Below, piece by piece: positions 20,252-30,016 of a stretch of DNA of 64,000 nt. Position 1 is the first letter of the stretch, and each line of letters opens with the position of its first letter. A model generated the notes under the pieces. That model ran no database searches, was not told the origin of the DNA, and saw nothing but the letters and a program-made list of their open reading frames with translations. Source of the stretch: Sulfurimonas sp. (lineage in GTDB: Bacteria > Campylobacterota > Campylobacteria > Campylobacterales > Sulfurimonadaceae); contig JAKFWK010000003.1 in assembly GCA_021732045.1 (NCBI GenBank), positions 124,001 to 188,000 of the forward strand, given 5' to 3'. Position numbers and translations under genes: made by a program.

Positions 20252-20799
20252 TGATAAGACTTGCGTCTTCTTCACAAACTAGAGCACAGATACTAAGAGA
20301 AGCTGGAGTTGAGTTTTTACAAGAGAGCGTGGATTTTGATGAGGATAGCATAGTTGCCTCATCACCAAAAAGCTTTGTTTACAAGGCAACTCTTGGCAAG
20401 TATGAGGTAAATTTAAAAGTATTTGGATGTAGTGATTTTCCTCTTTTAGTTGCGGATACAGTCGTGAGTGCTAATGGCAAAATTCTTAGAAAAGCGAACT
20501 CTGTCGATGAAGCAAGAGAGATTCTCTTAATGCAAAGCGGAAATTCTGTAACTATCACCACCTGTATGATCTACCAATCTCCAAAAATCAAAATTATTGA
20601 TATCTCTACAACAGAGTATCTCTTTGCAGATTTTGACACAGTTGAACTAGAAGCATATCTAAAAGGCACAGATTGGATAGGTAAAGCTGGGGCATGTATG
20701 GTTGAGGGATTTTGTAAGCCATATATAAAAAGCGTAAAGGGCTACGAAAGTACCGCTATGGGACTTAGTTTAGAAATTTTAAAAAGATTTATAATATGA
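20251..20799 (+). CDS. maf: Maf-family nucleotide pyrophosphatase
   Basis: House-cleaning enzyme that hydrolyses non-canonical or modified nucleoside triphosphates to monophosphates. The 182-residue protein opens with the Maf signature RLASSSQTRAQIL and has VADTVVSANGKILRK (about residue 68), where the catalytic Asp lies. The GTG start overlaps the upstream TAG by one base, and no ATG fits. Whether it prefers dTTP/UTP or 7-methyl-GTP cannot be set with confidence. Confidence 0.9.
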   Translation: MIRLASSSQTRAQILREAGVEFLQESVDFDEDSIVASSPKSFVYKATLGKYEVNLKVFGCSDFPLLVADTVVSANGKILRKANSVDEAREILLMQSGNSVTITTCMIYQSPKIKIIDISTTEYLFADFDTVELEAYLKGTDWIGKAGACMVEGFCKPYIKSVKGYESTAMGLSLEILKRFII

Positions 20800-20811
20800 G
20801 AAGGATATAGC

Positions 20812-22506
20812 TTGAAAAGTGTTAAATATTATATTTTTGGTTTAGTGGCCCTCTTTGTTTTAGCAGGTTCTTTTTATTTTGAATTTTTGACAAACGAACA
20901 TGCGAAGATAAAAAATACTAACTATGAAGCAGAAGCTCTTTTTATGCGAAAAAAACTAATCTCTCTCATTGCGGAAAAACAAAAAACCATTACAACTATT
21001 GCTCTTAGTATTGCTAATGATAAAAAAATGCACGATGATATTCTAAACGCCAATATTGATAAACACTATTATGAAGATTTGATTCTAAAGTTTGATAGAA
21101 ATGCACTTTGTAGAAATATATGGATAGAAATTTTTGATAAAGAGTTAAAGACTCCATATAAAAGTTGGAGTAATGTATCGATAAAAGATGATGGTAGATT
21201 TAGACAAGATGTGGATATAGCTGTAAAGTTGCGAGCGCCACTCTTTTCTGTGACGGGCGACTTAAATGGTCTTTTGATTAGAGAGATTGTACCACTCTTT
21301 AATGAGGCTCAAAACATAGGGGCAATCGAGGTTATATCTAATCTCAACTCAACAATAAAAGAGTTAAAAAACTTTGATATTGATACTAAGATAGTAATAA
21401 AAAAAGATAAATTAAAAAAATATCCAAATGAACTTTATGAGATTAAGGATGACAAGATAATCGTATTGTACGAGATTACGGATATAGACAATGTTGTTGT
21501 TGCTAATATTTTATTATCTAAAAATATTAACTCCAAATTAAAAGAGAGTTTAGATTTTTTTATTTTTAAATGGTCGGCTCTCTCTGTATTTGGGATTTTA
21601 ATTTTAACTATGGTTATTATTTATATGGGTTACCACAGAAGTAAAAAGCAGAAAAAATATTATAAAAATATTATCGATTTATCATCAAATATTGTAGTTA
21701 TTGTTGATAAAAATAGGATGATTGATGTAAATAGGGCATTTTTTAAATATTTTTATGGGTATAGAGATATTGAAGAATTTAAGCAGAAACACTCATCAAT
21801 CTCTGACTTCTTTACGGATGAGAATGATTATCTGCGTGCAAATATTGATGGATTGAATTGGATAGAATATTTAGTAAAAAATAACAAAAGTGCAAAAGTA
21901 AAGCTTATTTATGATGAAAAAATATACTATTTTGTTGTTTGTGTATCGCTAATTTCTGAAGAAGATTCTCACTACAGTGCTGTTTTCTCTGATGTAACAA
22001 AAGATGAACTGCACAACAAAGAACTTGAAGAGACAACTATAACGGACCCATTAACAAAAATAAGAAATAGATATTTCTATAACATTCAGATAAAAAAAGA
22101 GTCTGCTGAGGCAAACAGATATTTCTATCCGCTCTCGCTTGTTATCCTTGATATGGACTTCTTTAAAAAGATAAATGACACTTATGGGCATGATGTCGGT
22201 GATAGTGTCTTGATAGAGTACTCAAAACTTATTGGTGCAAATTTAAGAGAGAGCGATATTTTCTGCCGAATCGGTGGAGAGGAGTTTGCTTTGATACTTC
22301 CACATACAGACAGGGCAGGTGCATACAAGATAGCTGATTCACTTAGAATAAAAGTAGAAGCGCATAAAAAAATAGCTTCTATAACTATGAGTTTTGGTGT
22401 TGTTGAGTACAAAAAAGGTGAAGATTTAGAGTTTACATTTAAAAGAGCAGATGAAGCACTTTATGAAGCTAAGCATAATGGACGAAATAGAGTAGTTGTG
22501 AGATAA
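20812..22506 (+). CDS. Membrane diguanylate cyclase with periplasmic sensor and PAS-like region
   Basis: Makes c-di-GMP from two GTP. The 564-residue protein has a transmembrane helix (about 5-24), an extracytoplasmic region of about 225 residues likely to have a Cache-type fold, a second helix (about 255-275), a PAS-like region (about 285-395) and a GGDEF domain. The active motif is GGEEF near residue 488, preceded by RESD five residues upstream, an intact inhibitory site. Translation appears to start at TTG 20812 behind AAGGATA. The stop overlaps the bioF ATG (TAATG). The ligand is unknown. Confidence 0.88.
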   Translation: MKSVKYYIFGLVALFVLAGSFYFEFLTNEHAKIKNTNYEAEALFMRKKLISLIAEKQKTITTIALSIANDKKMHDDILNANIDKHYYEDLILKFDRNALCRNIWIEIFDKELKTPYKSWSNVSIKDDGRFRQDVDIAVKLRAPLFSVTGDLNGLLIREIVPLFNEAQNIGAIEVISNLNSTIKELKNFDIDTKIVIKKDKLKKYPNELYEIKDDKIIVLYEITDIDNVVVANILLSKNINSKLKESLDFFIFKWSALSVFGILILTMVIIYMGYHRSKKQKKYYKNIIDLSSNIVVIVDKNRMIDVNRAFFKYFYGYRDIEEFKQKHSSISDFFTDENDYLRANIDGLNWIEYLVKNNKSAKVKLIYDEKIYYFVVCVSLISEEDSHYSAVFSDVTKDELHNKELEETTITDPLTKIRNRYFYNIQIKKESAEANRYFYPLSLVILDMDFFKKINDTYGHDVGDSVLIEYSKLIGANLRESDIFCRIGGEEFALILPHTDRAGAYKIADSLRIKVEAHKKIASITMSFGVVEYKKGEDLEFTFKRADEALYEAKHNGRNRVVVR

Positions 22507-23600
22507 TGCAGTATCAGAATGAGATAGAAGCTTTAAAAAAAGCAAATAGATATAGAAAAAGAGAAGTTGTAGATAACGCTATCTTGGATTTTGCATCTAA
22601 CGACTATCTTGGGCTTGCTCATAAAAAAGAGCTTCATGAAGCTACTTGCGCCACTCTCTCAAAACTCCCACTACATAGCTCTAAAGCATCATTTTTAGTA
22701 AATGGCTATCATCAAATCCATAAAGATTTTGAGATGGCTTTGTGCGCGGCAAATGGTTTTGAGGATGGCGTTATCTTAGGAAGTGGGTTTAATGCAAACA
22801 TAGCACTCATTGAGTCTTTAGTGAGAAGAGATGATGAACTTTTTATGGATGAGAAGTACCATGCTTCTGGTATTTTGGCATCTAAACTCAATGGAATGAG
22901 TGTTAAGTTTTTTTCTCATAATGACATGAAAGAGTTAGAGAATTTACTAAAATCATCAACCGCAAAACGAAAAATTGTTGCAGTTGAGGGAATTTACTCA
23001 ATGGATGGCGACTTAGTAGATGGTACTGTTTTTGAGATTTGTGACACTCATAATGCAATTTTGATAGTAGATGAAGCTCATAGCAGTGGGGTTGTTGGAA
23101 AAAAACTTATGGGTGCTTTCGATTATTATAACATTGAGATAAAACCAAACTACATAAAAATGGGAACTCTTGGAAAAGCTTATGGAAGTTTTGGTGCTTT
23201 TATACTTGCTTCATCACATATAGTTGAGTATCTTGTAAACCGTGCAAAACCTATCATTTATGCAACATCTCTCTCTTTGTATGACACACTCCTGGCTCAT
23301 AATGCACTCGTGTATATTTTAGAAAATGCGCAGAGTTTAAAAAAGGAGATAAGAGCAAGACAAAATATAATTTTTGAGCAGTTTGGCTTGAGGGTTGATG
23401 GTTTGATTGTTCCTATTTTGATTAACGATAGCGAGAGAGCGATTTATATAAGAGATGAGTTAAAGAGTTTGGGATATGCAGTTGGTGCTATAAGACCACC
23501 AACGGTAGAAAAAGCAATTATAAGATTAATTGCAAGAGTGGGAAATAGTTGTGATGAGCTAAGATATTTATCGCTAAATTTAGCTAAAATAAGAGGATGA
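22506..23600 (+). CDS. bioF: 8-amino-7-oxononanoate synthase
   Basis: Condenses pimeloyl thioester with L-alanine in biotin synthesis; PLP-dependent. The 364-residue alpha-oxoamine synthase has DFASNDYLGLAH near residue 28, the PLP-ring region VDEAHSSGVVG (about 195) and the Schiff-base Lys224 in GTLGKAYGSFG. It overlaps the cyclase upstream by one base and the ABC ATPase downstream by 4 bp. bioD is 36 kb away in this window, so biotin genes are scattered. Close relatives (Kbl, ALA synthase) are less likely given length and motif detail. Confidence 0.88.
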   Translation: MQYQNEIEALKKANRYRKREVVDNAILDFASNDYLGLAHKKELHEATCATLSKLPLHSSKASFLVNGYHQIHKDFEMALCAANGFEDGVILGSGFNANIALIESLVRRDDELFMDEKYHASGILASKLNGMSVKFFSHNDMKELENLLKSSTAKRKIVAVEGIYSMDGDLVDGTVFEICDTHNAILIVDEAHSSGVVGKKLMGAFDYYNIEIKPNYIKMGTLGKAYGSFGAFILASSHIVEYLVNRAKPIIYATSLSLYDTLLAHNALVYILENAQSLKKEIRARQNIIFEQFGLRVDGLIVPILINDSERAIYIRDELKSLGYAVGAIRPPTVEKAIIRLIARVGNSCDELRYLSLNLAKIRG

Positions 23601-24286
23601 AAATATCAAAACTTGTCGTTGCAATTGATGAGAAAATATTAGTAGATGTAAGCTTTGAAATCTCCTATTCGCTAGCACTTGTTGGGCAGAGCGGAAGCGG
23701 TAAAAGCTTAACTCTCAAAGCGATTTTAGGTATGTTGCCCGAGGGTATGAGATGCGAGTTGGAGCATGATGGGGAGTTTGAACTAAAGACAAAAAAAGTG
23801 CTCTCTTTTGTTCCACAAAATCCTTTTACGGCACTCTCGCCTCTCACTAAGATAAAAAAACAGTTTTTTGTTCCACAGCAAGTGGTTGAAGAACTTTTTG
23901 CTCAGGTTGGATTAGATGCAGAGTTGCTGGAGAGATTTCCATCTGAGCTCTCAGGTGGACAGCTTCAAAGAGTGATTATTGCCATGGCATTGGAGCATAA
24001 GCCAAAGTTGATTTTGCTTGATGAACCAACTACGGCACTTGACCCAAAAACAAGAGTCGTTATATTGGAACTACTAAAAGAGTTTCAAGCTAAGTTTGGA
24101 TTTAAAATACTTTTTGTAACGCATGATATGAATTCAGCTAAGAGTTTGTGTGAAGATATCTGTGTTATAAAAGGTGGCAAGGTTATGGAGAGTGGTAAAA
24201 TGAGCGAAGTTTTACAAAATCCACAAAATGAGTACACGAAAACTTTAATAGACGCAAATTTTGCAAATAGGAAATTTAGAATATGA
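23597..24286 (+). CDS. ABC transporter ATPase, oligopeptide-importer type, no permease nearby
   Basis: A 229-residue ATP-binding subunit with Walker A GQSGSGKS (near residue 32), signature LSGGQLQR (near 120), Walker B LILLDEPTTALD (near 142) and the switch His in FVTHDMNS. The sequence style recalls DppD/OppD/NikD-type subunits but is short. It overlaps bioF by 4 bp and the PBP1A gene by 4 bp. No permease or binding-protein gene is adjacent, so its partner must be elsewhere or its role is not transport. Confidence 0.8.
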   Translation: MKISKLVVAIDEKILVDVSFEISYSLALVGQSGSGKSLTLKAILGMLPEGMRCELEHDGEFELKTKKVLSFVPQNPFTALSPLTKIKKQFFVPQQVVEELFAQVGLDAELLERFPSELSGGQLQRVIIAMALEHKPKLILLDEPTTALDPKTRVVILELLKEFQAKFGFKILFVTHDMNSAKSLCEDICVIKGGKVMESGKMSEVLQNPQNEYTKTLIDANFANRKFRI

Positions 24287-26283
24287 AAAAACGCACCAAG
24301 GTAATACTATCAATTTTAGCGGTTGGAATATCAGTTCCATTTTTAGTCTTGCTTTATTATCTAAAGCAAGACGACTACGATATATCAAGAATCATCACAT
24401 ACAACCCAGCGGTCTCATCACGAATATATGACAAGAATGGTGAAAAAATAGCAAATCTTTTCGAAGAGAAGCATAGATATTATGCCCCGTTCAGTGAGAT
24501 ACCACCAGCTGTCATAGAGGCACTTTTGGCAGTAGAAGATACAACTTTTTTTGAACATCAAGGGGTGAACTTAGATGCAATTTTTAGGGCTCTCATAAAA
24601 GATGTCTCAGCCGGAAAAATGGTAGAGGGAGCCAGCACCATAACTCAGCAGTTGGTAAAAAATAGAGTTTTAACAAGAGATAAAAAATTATCTAGAAAGA
24701 TTAAAGAGGCTATTTTTTCTATGAAGGTAGAACTTAGTTTAACAAAAGAGGAGATTTTAGAGAGATATCTAAATGAGATCTATTTTGGTCATGGATATTA
24801 TGGGATTAAAACTGCAGCTGATGGATATTTTCATAAAAAGCTAAAAGAGTTAACATCTAAAGAGATAGCTATTTTGGTAGGATTACCAAAATCACCGAAT
24901 ACTTATATGCCAACAAAAAATTATGAAATTTCTATGGGAAGAGCAAATAGAGTGCTTGATAGATTGCACGCTCTAGGCTGGATTGAGGAAGATGATTATA
25001 GTAAGTCACTTACAGAAAATCCTAAAGTTTATGATGAGTCTTTGGGTCAAAATGGCGCTCCTTTTATTGTTGATGAGGTCATTCGTAGAGCAAAAGAGTT
25101 GGGTATTGATGATATAAGAACTGGTGGATATGAGATTTATACTACAATAGATATGAGGCTTCAAGAGGCAGCTGTTGAGTCACTTCAAAAGGCTTATAAA
25201 GCATCACTGGATAGAATCGGTGGATATAAAAAAGGCACTATCGCTGATGTTGGAGATGAAGAGAGTCAGGGCGGAACGCTAAACGCAAACGCTTCTCAGC
25301 TAAATGGTGCCATGATTTCCTTGGATTCAAGAAGTGGAGATATCTTGGCGCTTGTTGGTAGTGTTGATTATAGAAAAAGTTCATTTAACCGTATAACACA
25401 AGGCGTAAGACAAGCCGGTTCAGCATTTAAACCATTTATATATCAAGTTGCTCTTGATCTTGGGTATTCAGGTGCTAGTGAAGTTGCGGATATTGCTAGA
25501 ACTTATACCTATATGCAAAATGGTAAAGAAGTTTTATGGCAGCCAAAAAACTACGAGAAGGGATTCAAGGGGATTGTTACTCTTAGAGATGCTCTTGTTC
25601 ACTCAAGAAACCTCGCAACCATCTCTCTTGTAGAGGAGATAGGTTTTAGAGATATGCAAAATGAGATTAAAAAGTTTAATATGCAAAATATCCCAAAAGA
25701 TCTCTCTTTCTCTCTTGGAAGTATTACTCTGTCGCCGCTTCAACTTGCAAAGTATTACACCTCTTTCGCAAACTCTGGTGTGCAGATGGAGCCAAATTTG
25801 ATTAAAAATATTAAAAGAGAAGGTAAGCTTCTGTTTGAGAAAAAAGAGAAAAGCCGTCAGATAACAACTCCATCTCAAGCATATCTAATGACAACAATAT
25901 TAAAAGATGTCGTAGAGAAAGGAACAGCTACAAACGCAAGAGTTCCTGGGATAGATTTAGCTGGAAAAACAGGAACAACAAATAACAATGTGGATGCTTG
26001 GTTCGCTGGATATTCGCCAACTATTGAGACGATTGTTTGGTTTGGAAATGATGATAACTCACCGATGCACAGAAGTGAGACTGGAGGGCGAATATCCGCT
26101 CCGGCTTTTGCTATGTACTACCAAAGCTTACTAAAGCTCTATCCGCAGACTCAAAGAAAGTTTGATGTTCCAAGTGGTGTAAGTGAGATGATGTTTAATG
26201 GTACAAGAGAGTATTTTACAGATGTTTCAAAACCGCCTCATAAAGATAGTGAGGTAACTACTGAGGAAAAACTACTCTTTTAG
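24283..26283 (+). CDS. mrcA: Bifunctional penicillin-binding protein 1A
   Basis: Polymerises and cross-links peptidoglycan at the inner membrane. The 666-residue class A enzyme has one N-terminal transmembrane helix (about 7-27), a GT51 domain with the catalytic Glu in VEDTTFFEHQG (about 85) and the EGASTITQQLVKN motif (about 117), and a transpeptidase domain with SAFK (near 385), SRN (near 444) and KTGTTNN (near 563). It ends the alaS-led gene run and is followed by a strong hairpin. Confidence 0.93.
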   Translation: MKKRTKVILSILAVGISVPFLVLLYYLKQDDYDISRIITYNPAVSSRIYDKNGEKIANLFEEKHRYYAPFSEIPPAVIEALLAVEDTTFFEHQGVNLDAIFRALIKDVSAGKMVEGASTITQQLVKNRVLTRDKKLSRKIKEAIFSMKVELSLTKEEILERYLNEIYFGHGYYGIKTAADGYFHKKLKELTSKEIAILVGLPKSPNTYMPTKNYEISMGRANRVLDRLHALGWIEEDDYSKSLTENPKVYDESLGQNGAPFIVDEVIRRAKELGIDDIRTGGYEIYTTIDMRLQEAAVESLQKAYKASLDRIGGYKKGTIADVGDEESQGGTLNANASQLNGAMISLDSRSGDILALVGSVDYRKSSFNRITQGVRQAGSAFKPFIYQVALDLGYSGASEVADIARTYTYMQNGKEVLWQPKNYEKGFKGIVTLRDALVHSRNLATISLVEEIGFRDMQNEIKKFNMQNIPKDLSFSLGSITLSPLQLAKYYTSFANSGVQMEPNLIKNIKREGKLLFEKKEKSRQITTPSQAYLMTTILKDVVEKGTATNARVPGIDLAGKTGTTNNNVDAWFAGYSPTIETIVWFGNDDNSPMHRSETGGRISAPAFAMYYQSLLKLYPQTQRKFDVPSGVSEMMFNGTREYFTDVSKPPHKDSEVTTEEKLLF

Positions 26284-26287
26284 TAAA

Positions 26288-26318
26288 AACTCTGCCATAT
26301 AATTTTTGTGGCAGAGTT
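26288..26318. terminator. Strong hairpin after PBP1A gene
   Basis: AACTCTGCCA pairs perfectly with TGGCAGAGTT around an 11-base AT-rich loop, immediately after the PBP1A stop and before the end of the convergent cytochrome pseudogene. The position suits a bidirectional terminator. Confidence 0.7.
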
Positions 26319-26338
26319 AATTAGTTTCACATTACACT

Positions 26339-26749
26339 CTAGTGTTTGTCACGAACTATGTTATGGCAACGAAAGCATGTATGCTCAATAAATGTATAAG
26401 CTGTTTGAGCTGCTTCTCTGCGAACTCTTCCAGATTTATTATCTTTGTTTTCAGTAGCATCTAGAATGATTTTAACATTGTGGTCTATAATTTGGGCACT
26501 CATAACCTCTTCACTTGCTTTTGCTTTTTTATCCGCCGGCAACATTGCTGCAAACCTCTCTTTGTTTCCTAAAAGCTCTTGCGCATCTTTTGCAAACTGT
26601 TTTATTGAACTCTCTACGGCAACCTGACGCTTGCTATAAGATTTCTCTGTACCTCGCTAAGCTCTGTGTTTAAAAGTTGCATAAGTCATACGCCGATAAA
26701 GAATTGAACAATAGCGCCGCCATAGCAATTATTGCTGTTTTTTTGACAT
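26339..26749 (-). pseudogene. Small periplasmic c-type cytochrome, broken by three frame changes
   Basis: Three frames must be joined to read one protein. From ATG 26749, MSKK would run into the signal peptide TAIIAMAALLFNSLSAYDL, but the A run holds seven A's where eight are needed. The next block, MQLLNTELSEVQRNLI (from 26682), is one base out of step. The last block, SKRQVAVESS onward (about 26635-26339), is out of step again and ends with the heme motif CFRCH and NIVRDKH. Each shift equals loss of one base next to A residues. The coding sense is otherwise clean, so this is very recent decay or repeated single-base error. The family resembles small monoheme cytochromes of Campylobacterota. 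Confidence 0.75.
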
Positions 26750-26907
26750 ATCTAATTCTTAATTTATTATTACTGATTGTAGCATGATGTTTTTTGATTT
26801 AATTATAGATTCTTTAATGTTTTATTGAAATGTTTTTATTTAAAAAATAATTTATAAAAAAGAAAATAGATAGTAGAATAAGACATCTGCCAAAGGGAGA
26901 TGATTTT

Positions 26908-27636
26908 ATGAACAAAATTATTTTTTTAATTTCTATAATTATGACGCAGTTGATGGCTGATGAAGCTCACGATATTATTAAAAAACTTGATGAAAATTTC
27001 AGAGGTCGAAATGTCTATATGCAGGTTAGCATGAAAGTAGTATCAATGGGCCATGAAAGAGTTATGAGAATGCAAAGCTTTTCACAGGGAAATAAGAAAA
27101 GTTTTGTAAAAATTATCTATCCTCCAAAAGATAGTGGTATAACATTTCTTAGTTTGGATAATCAAATGTGGCAGTATGTACCAAAAATTGAGAGAGTAAT
27201 TAAAATTCCACCATCCATGATGCTACAAAAATGGATGGGAAGCGACATAACAAATGATGATATGGTAAGGCAAAGTTCTATAGTAGAGGATTATGAGCCC
27301 AGAATTATCAAAAGAGCAGGCACCGTTGTAACAATTGAACTGCTGCCAAAGTTGGGTGCTCCGGTTGTGTGGGGAAAAATCATTACCAATGTAGATACGG
27401 CAACATATACATCAAATAGAGATATTTTTTATGATGAAGAGAACAAAGAAGTTAGATTTTTTATATATGAGAAGGTAAAAAAAGTAGGTAAATATTATAT
27501 TCCCACCTATTGGAAGGTGGGTTCAAGTGATGCCCTGGATAAATTTACTGAGATAGTGTTAGAAGAGATTGAGTATGATACAGGAGTTTATGATGAGTAT
27601 TTCACAAAAAATGCTCTAAAGAGATTTTCTAAGTAG
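26908..27636 (+). CDS. LolA-like outer membrane lipoprotein-sorting protein
   Basis: Periplasmic carrier of the LolA-like COG2834 type. The 242-residue protein has a signal peptide (about residues 1-17) and a beta-rich body including KSFVKIIYPPKDSGITFL and MWQYVPKIERVIKIPPS, typical of this family, which differs from classical LolA. It heads an operon with a cyclase, two FtsX-type permeases, an ABC ATPase and a putative barrel. It may hand a lipid or lipoprotein from the ABC complex to the outer membrane; the cargo is unknown. Confidence 0.8.
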   Translation: MNKIIFLISIIMTQLMADEAHDIIKKLDENFRGRNVYMQVSMKVVSMGHERVMRMQSFSQGNKKSFVKIIYPPKDSGITFLSLDNQMWQYVPKIERVIKIPPSMMLQKWMGSDITNDDMVRQSSIVEDYEPRIIKRAGTVVTIELLPKLGAPVVWGKIITNVDTATYTSNRDIFYDEENKEVRFFIYEKVKKVGKYYIPTYWKVGSSDALDKFTEIVLEEIEYDTGVYDEYFTKNALKRFSK

Positions 27637-27689
27637 ATTGTTTTTTGATACAATTTGCTTAAGTGCTAATAATAAAAAAGGTTATGTTT

Positions 27690-28796
27690 ATGCTGGAGTG
27701 GCAAAAAAGTATTTTGTCTTATCTGAATCCTATCTATTTTGAAGAAAAGAAGATAAAAAAGCAGTTTAATAAATGGTATGAGAGTTCAAAAATTATACAA
27801 ATCCGCACCGTAACTCTGTTGACGGGAATTTTGTATTTGCTCTATGCTCAAGTAGATAAGCTAGTTGCTCCGACATCAATTTTACCTGTTATGACTCTTT
27901 TACATCTATATATTTTACCGACTGCTCTTTTTTTTATCACTCTTCTTACTTTTTGGAATAAGTTTTACAAGACAGTAAATTATTTATTTTTGGTGGCACC
28001 CATCGGTGCTGCGCTGGGAAATATGTTTTTAATTATTAGCTTAAAAGAGTCTACAATCTATTTCTCTGAAATATATCTTATAATTATTTGGATATTTATA
28101 GTGTCTGGTTTGCGTCTCTCATATGCAGTACTGAGCGCAACGACTACACTTGTGTTGGTTATTTTAATCGGCTATTATTTATTTCCCATGACAAAAGAGC
28201 TCTTTTTAATGCACTTTTTATGGATGTTGTCCGCATTTTCATTTGGTTTGTTAAGCGCATTTATTTTAGAAAAGTCAAATAAAATTATTTTTTTAAATGA
28301 TCAGCAGTTGGAGAAGTTGGCAACAACTGATAGACTAACTGGATTATACAACCGATTTAAGATTGAATTTTTTGTAGATGAAGAGATGAATAGAGCAGAG
28401 CGCTACAAAAGAGTTTTTTCTGTTATTTTAGTGGATATTGATAATTTCAAGAGCGTTAATGACAACTATGGGCATCTTGTTGGTGATACAGTTTTAAGAG
28501 ATTTTTCTAATATTTTAAAAGATAAAGTTAGAAAATCTGATATTGTCGGTAGATGGGGTGGAGAGGAGTTTCTGATAATTCTTCCTGAAGCAAATGTTGG
28601 TGAAGCAAAAAAAGTTGCCGAATATCTTAGAGAACAAATTGAAAATTTTGAATTTGCAAATATTAAAAATAGAACAAGCAGTTTTGGAGTTACACAATAT
28701 AGAGAAGAAGATTGTATAGAAACCATAATAAATAGAGCTGATACGGCACTCTATAGAGCAAAAGAGAATGGTAGAAATCAAGTTCAGGTTTTGTGA
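27690..28796 (+). CDS. Membrane diguanylate cyclase embedded in the LolA/ABC operon
   Basis: Makes c-di-GMP. About six hydrophobic segments occupy roughly residues 40-205, followed by a GGDEF domain with WGGEEF and an RKSD inhibitory site five residues before it, so it looks active and feedback-controlled. I prefer ATG 27690 (MLEWQKS), 8 bases after AAGG; an upstream GTG at 27663 is in frame but has a poorer ribosome site. The TGA overlaps the next gene's ATG by one base, so expression is tied to the ABC permeases. No periplasmic sensor domain is apparent. Confidence 0.87.
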   Translation: MLEWQKSILSYLNPIYFEEKKIKKQFNKWYESSKIIQIRTVTLLTGILYLLYAQVDKLVAPTSILPVMTLLHLYILPTALFFITLLTFWNKFYKTVNYLFLVAPIGAALGNMFLIISLKESTIYFSEIYLIIIWIFIVSGLRLSYAVLSATTTLVLVILIGYYLFPMTKELFLMHFLWMLSAFSFGLLSAFILEKSNKIIFLNDQQLEKLATTDRLTGLYNRFKIEFFVDEEMNRAERYKRVFSVILVDIDNFKSVNDNYGHLVGDTVLRDFSNILKDKVRKSDIVGRWGGEEFLIILPEANVGEAKKVAEYLREQIENFEFANIKNRTSSFGVTQYREEDCIETIINRADTALYRAKENGRNQVQVL

Positions 28797-30016
28797 TGTT
28801 TAAGTTTGCACTTAAAAATATACTCTTTTATAGAGGTCGTTCAATTGCAACATTTATACTCACTTTTATCTCTTCGGTGCTCTTGATACTCTTTATATCA
28901 ATGCAAGATGGCTCGCACAACTCCATGTTGAAAAATTCACTTAAAATTTATACGGGCGCCATTGAGATTTATCATAAAGGTTATCGTGACATTGGTGGAA
29001 ATGAGTATCTCATTCAAGATACAAAATCCATCATGGAGAAGCTTGCCAAAATAGATGCGATTGAAGCTTTTAGCTCAAGATATGAGACTTATGGGCTACT
29101 TTCAAATGGTGAGCACTCTGCGGCTTCTATGGTTGCCGGAGTGAGCCCAAATAAAGAGATGGTTTTAAGTTCGCTTCACTTGGCATTAAAAGAGGGTAAG
29201 TTTTTAGACGAGAACTCAGGAAACTCTATTTATATGGGCTCAGAGCTAGCAAAAAAATTAAAGCTTCATGTCGGTGATGAGGTTGCTTTTGTGGGAGGTG
29301 CAAGCGATAACTCTTTTGCGGCCGATATATTTAGGGTGTGCGGTATATTTAAGACTGGTTTATTTGAGTTTGACTCTAGTGTCTCATTTCTCTCTAGGAG
29401 TTATTTTGATGAGCTGATGTATGCAAAAAATAGAGCTTCATATATAAACATAAAGTTAAAAAATTTGGATGACCTAGATAGAGTAAATAGCGAGATTGTA
29501 AGAATAATTAATGATAAGAACTTGGAATCACTCACTTGGAAAACTCTTATGGACACTATGGTTGAGGCTATGGAAGTTGATAATATTTTTGGATATATTT
29601 CTCTCTCTTTGTTTCTTGTGGTAATCTTTTTTGTTATTATGATTTACGATTTTATAAATATAAGCTCCCGTATAAAAGAGTTTGGTGTTTTGCGATGCGT
29701 AGGTCTGTCGAAAAAAAATATCTTTGCGCTTCTTTTTTATGAGATTTTTATTCTCTCTAGTTTGGCAGTAGTAATCGCTGCGCCAATAGCCACTTGTATC
29801 TGCTACTACTACAGCATAAATCCTATTGTTATCAATGGGATTGCTGAAATGTATAGGGATTATGGAGTCGTTTCGGATGAGATACCTTTTAGTTTTTCAA
29901 TCCCTACTATTTTATGGAATCTTTCGATTATATATCTTCTTAATTTTCTTAGTATTTTGTACCCATACTTCTATATAAACTCATTTAAACCGATTGAAGC
30001 GACAAGACATGTATAG
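28796..30016 (+). CDS. ABC transporter permease 1, FtsX/LolC type
   Basis: Inner-membrane subunit of about 406 residues with the MacB/LolCE layout: one N-terminal transmembrane helix (about 20-40), a large periplasmic domain (about 45-265) and three C-terminal helices, with the FtsX-type cytoplasmic loop SSRIKEFGVLRCVGLSKKNIF. The ATG at 28796 overlaps the cyclase stop; an in-frame GTG at 28793 is possible. Together with the next permease and the ATPase it should form a mechanotransmission-type ABC complex acting on a periplasmic or membrane cargo. Confidence 0.85.
   Translation: MFKFALKNILFYRGRSIATFILTFISSVLLILFISMQDGSHNSMLKNSLKIYTGAIEIYHKGYRDIGGNEYLIQDTKSIMEKLAKIDAIEAFSSRYETYGLLSNGEHSAASMVAGVSPNKEMVLSSLHLALKEGKFLDENSGNSIYMGSELAKKLKLHVGDEVAFVGGASDNSFAADIFRVCGIFKTGLFEFDSSVSFLSRSYFDELMYAKNRASYINIKLKNLDDLDRVNSEIVRIINDKNLESLTWKTLMDTMVEAMEVDNIFGYISLSLFLVVIFFVIMIYDFINISSRIKEFGVLRCVGLSKKNIFALLFYEIFILSSLAVVIAAPIATCICYYYSINPIVINGIAEMYRDYGVVSDEIPFSFSIPTILWNLSIIYLLNFLSILYPYFYINSFKPIEATRHV

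Noticed and set aside
26284..26338. Small gene in the gap after PBP1A
   Set aside because: The stretch is almost filled by a perfect hairpin and holds no frame with a start.
27663..27689. GTG start for the operon diguanylate cyclase
   Set aside because: The later ATG at 27690 has a well-spaced AAGG, while the GTG has no clear ribosome site.
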